From positions 1 through 62,604 of the forward strand of contig JAZOOF010000041.1 in NCBI GenBank assembly GCA_045654885.1: 62,604 bases of DNA, read 5' to 3'. The position numbers were made by a program, and so were the translations under genes. This document shows positions 60,896-62,604 of the stretch, in pieces; position 1 is the stretch's first letter, and each line of letters starts with the position of its first letter. The notes under the pieces were generated by a model. The model made no database searches and was not told the origin of the DNA. It worked only from the letters and a program-made list of their open reading frames with translations. Source of the stretch: HGM04593 sp045654885. Lineage in GTDB: Bacteria > Bacteroidota > Bacteroidia > Bacteroidales > Bacteroidaceae.

Positions 60896-61951
60896 ATGAG
60901 AACGATGAAAAACCTTTTTGTTCTGGCGGCGGTGCTGTTGTTTGTTGCGTGTGACAATGGGAATGATGTGCCCGATGTCCCATCTCCCGGTGGCGTGAAC
61001 GGCAGAGTGTGCTATGTGCTCAATTCGGGCGACTGGAAAAGCAACAACTCCTCGCTGACAAGGTGCGACCTTGCAACGGGTGCTACAGTGCAAGGCTATT
61101 TTGAACAGCAGAACGGCCGTTGTCTTGGAAATACGGCAAACGATATTGCTGTGCATGGCTCCAAAATGTACATTGCCGTTGCTGGCGAGTCTACCATTGA
61201 AATTACTACGCTCGATGCAAAATCCCTCAAGCAGATAAAGTGCACAGCCCAGCCTCGTTATCTTGCGGCGGCCGGCAGCAAAGTCTATGTAACGTATTAC
61301 GATGGCAATGTAGCCCGCATCGATACCGCGACTCTTGAGGTCGATGCCATGGTTGCCGTGGGGCGCAATCCCGAACAGCTTGCTGTCCGTGCCGGCAAGC
61401 TCTATGTTGCAAATTCTGGGGGTATGGATTACAATACGGCTGTTGGGTATGACAATACAGTCTCTGTTGTTGACCTTGCAACATTTGCCGAGATTGCAAA
61501 GGTTGAAGTCGCGTGCAACCCGGCTGTAGTTGTCGCTGCCGGCGATGAAGTCTATGTTGCCTCTTATGGAAATTATGCCGATGTGCCAAGTACACTGCAA
61601 CGCATTTCGGCCGATGGCGCTGTTTCTGTTGTTGAAGAGTGTTCCAATATGACCGAGTTCTGCTATAATTCGGGCCGACTCTATGGTTTCTTCTCAGCCT
61701 ACGACGAGAACTGGAATGCCACGGTGAGCTATCTTTCTTATGGTGTGGACGATGGAATTGTCGATTCGCCATGGATAAAGGAAGCGTTCTTGCCCTCTCC
61801 TTATAAAGTTTGTGCAGCGGGCGAGTATGTGTGTGTGACATCATCTGATTATATCAATGATGGCGATGTCTATTTGTACGACACTGACGGCATGCTCGTG
61901 CACGTCATCCCATCAGGGCTGAATCCCGTTAAAGCAGTGTTAATGGAGTAG
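60896..61951 (+). CDS. btuG: BtuG-like surface lipoprotein (beta-propeller)
   Basis: A 351-residue lipoprotein with signal 'MRTMKNLFVLAAVLLFVAC' and Cys 19, followed by 'DNGNDVPD', fitting surface export. The rest repeats a seven-bladed propeller pattern such as 'NPEQLAVRAGKLYVANSGG', 'NTVSVVDLATFAEIAKVEV' and 'NPAVVVAAGDEVYVASYGN' (YncE/DUF5074-like). In B. thetaiotaomicron, BtuG proteins bind B12 with very high affinity at the surface and hand it to BtuB. It starts 23 bases after btuB in the same transcript. Confidence 0.85.
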   Translation: MRTMKNLFVLAAVLLFVACDNGNDVPDVPSPGGVNGRVCYVLNSGDWKSNNSSLTRCDLATGATVQGYFEQQNGRCLGNTANDIAVHGSKMYIAVAGESTIEITTLDAKSLKQIKCTAQPRYLAAAGSKVYVTYYDGNVARIDTATLEVDAMVAVGRNPEQLAVRAGKLYVANSGGMDYNTAVGYDNTVSVVDLATFAEIAKVEVACNPAVVVAAGDEVYVASYGNYADVPSTLQRISADGAVSVVEECSNMTEFCYNSGRLYGFFSAYDENWNATVSYLSYGVDDGIVDSPWIKEAFLPSPYKVCAAGEYVCVTSSDYINDGDVYLYDTDGMLVHVIPSGLNPVKAVLME

Positions 61952-61974
61952 CCCTCTATTTACATTATATATAT

Positions 61975-62013
61975 AAGGTCCGGTTTTGCTTTGCAGAACG
62001 GGCCTTTTGTTTT
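61975..62013 (+). terminator. Intrinsic terminator of the btuB-btuG operon
   Basis: Arms 61975-61989 and 61993-62006 pair with a few mismatches around a short loop, then a T-rich tail. It starts 23 bases after the btuG stop. Confidence 0.8.
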
Positions 62014-62166
62014 TATTGTTCTTCGCCTTTCTTTATTGTTCGTGTGTTCTTATCACTGTTTTTTGCCTCCCCTCCTTTATGCTCTTTGTCTGTTACTTTA
62101 AAAAATGCTCCAATTTTTACTAAAATGAAGAATTTTGCGATTTTTCGCAAAAAAAGATGAGAAAGT

Positions 62167-62197
62167 TTTGTTTATAATGAAAAAGTGCATACCTTAG
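62167..62197 (+). promoter_or_regulatory. rRNA operon promoter P1
   Basis: TTTG at 62167-62170, 19 bases, TACCTTAG at 62190-62197. It resembles the stronger promoter 214 bases further on and probably forms a tandem pair with it. Confidence 0.5.
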
Positions 62198-62380
62198 CCG
62201 GGCAACAGTAAAGCAAACGTCTGCAACTTCAATGTTCGGCGGCAGAACTTTTGCAAACAGAACGAATCCTTTAAAAAGGATGGTTTTTAACTTTTTTGGC
62301 TGAGATTTGTTATAATTGCGCAGGTTTTTATGCGTAATTAAATTTTTCTCGCTTTTTTAGTGAAAAAACTTCTCGATTTG

Positions 62381-62411
62381 TTTGCAGGTTCAGAAAAAAG
62401 CTATACCTTTG
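62381..62411 (+). promoter_or_regulatory. rRNA operon promoter P2
   Basis: TTTG at 62381-62384, 19 bases, TACCTTTG at 62404-62411; a textbook Bacteroides rrn promoter. Transcription should start near 62418. Confidence 0.75.
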
Positions 62412-62417
62412 CACTCG

Positions 62418-62604
62418 CTTTCGGGAAGCAACGCGGTTACCGCGGTGAGAGACCGGCAAGCAAGATAGATCCTTGACAACATTCCATTACAGACAAGCAG
62501 TACAACCTTGCTTAGTTTTTTGATTAGGCAAGAAGCGTAAGGAACGAAAAACGAACCGTCAATAATTTGAAAATATTTTATTCCGGCCAGTACAAACAAT
62601 TTAG
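62418..62604 (+). other. Leader of a ribosomal RNA operon (16S starts off window)
   Basis: The sequence after P2 contains 'AGATCCTTGACA' (62467-62478), found in the leader of Bacteroidales 16S rRNA genes, a CTTGC/GCAAG hairpin (about 62509-62532), and ends with a stretch like that just before the mature 16S 5' end. No part of mature 16S rRNA is present. I see no gene between 61952 and 62604; the 62014-62166 part holds only AT-rich DNA. Confidence 0.7.

Noticed and set aside
62390..62599. Small minus-strand frame in the rRNA leader.
   Set aside because: It lies between an rrn promoter and the 16S gene; such leaders carry no proteins.
1..62604. CRISPR arrays, tRNA genes, insertion sequences, phage attachment sites.
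   Set aside because: No regular direct repeats with spacers, no cloverleaf-like sequence, no transposase or integrase gene was seen on either strand.

Overview
The window is chromosomal DNA from a member of the order Bacteroidales (Bacteroidota). Evidence: promoters of the Bacteroides type (TTTG, about 20 bases, then TAnnTTTG or TATCTTCG), almost no Shine-Dalgarno sequences, lipoproteins with Cys followed by acidic or Gly/Asn residues, and families characteristic of this order (DUF4837, DUF4827, DUF4374, RprX/RprY, a GTPase-impaired EF-G paralogue, BtuG-like and Xus-like proteins). The species cannot be named from the sequence.

Layout. 1-2323: a DUF2147 protein cut by the window edge, an orphan small protein and an OmpA-like exported protein. 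2383-8805 (minus strand): one tight operon, rlmN - DUF4837 lipoprotein - pdxA - nucleotidyltransferase - ATP-grasp - CDP-alcohol phosphatidyltransferase - HAD hydrolase. The last four genes overlap and look like a pathway that activates a small alcohol with a nucleotide and transfers it to make a phosphodiester or lipid. 8968-12574: a glycosyltransferase fused to a HIT-type phosphorylase domain, overlapping a SpoIID/LytB gene. 12756-28119: an exopolysaccharide/capsule locus with priming sugar transferase, Wza-like exporter, Wzz, polymerase, flippase, heparinase-II/III-like enzyme, GT2-GT4 fusion, two acyl/acetyltransferases, Wzi, a lipocalin-like lipoprotein and a further GT4.

28124-40918: a thioesterase, a TraB/GumN protein, then an iron-siderophore uptake set that matches the XusABC system, then a 1408-residue double sensor kinase with its response regulator and a small membrane protein. 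41000-49759: secreted sialidase, rpe, comEC, an NrnA-type DHH phosphoesterase, two lipoproteins and glmM. 49938-56892: a membrane protein/regulator pair ending in a perfect 50-base palindrome, hemW, an EF-G2-type factor and the rprX-rprY two-component system. 56997-62604: a small membrane protein, the rpsF-rpsR-rplI operon, a cobalamin riboswitch controlling btuB-btuG, and the promoters and leader of a ribosomal RNA operon whose 16S gene would start just beyond the right edge.

Together the genes describe a gut- or oral-type Bacteroidales cell that builds a surface polysaccharide, captures siderophore iron and vitamin B12 with TonB-dependent systems that use surface beta-propeller lipoproteins, and cleaves host sialic acid. 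The least explained parts are the four-gene CDP-alcohol cluster (2383-5564), the fused double sensor kinase (35253-39479) and the GT2-HIT/SpoIID pair (8968-12574). All assignments rest on reading the sequence; no database search was run.
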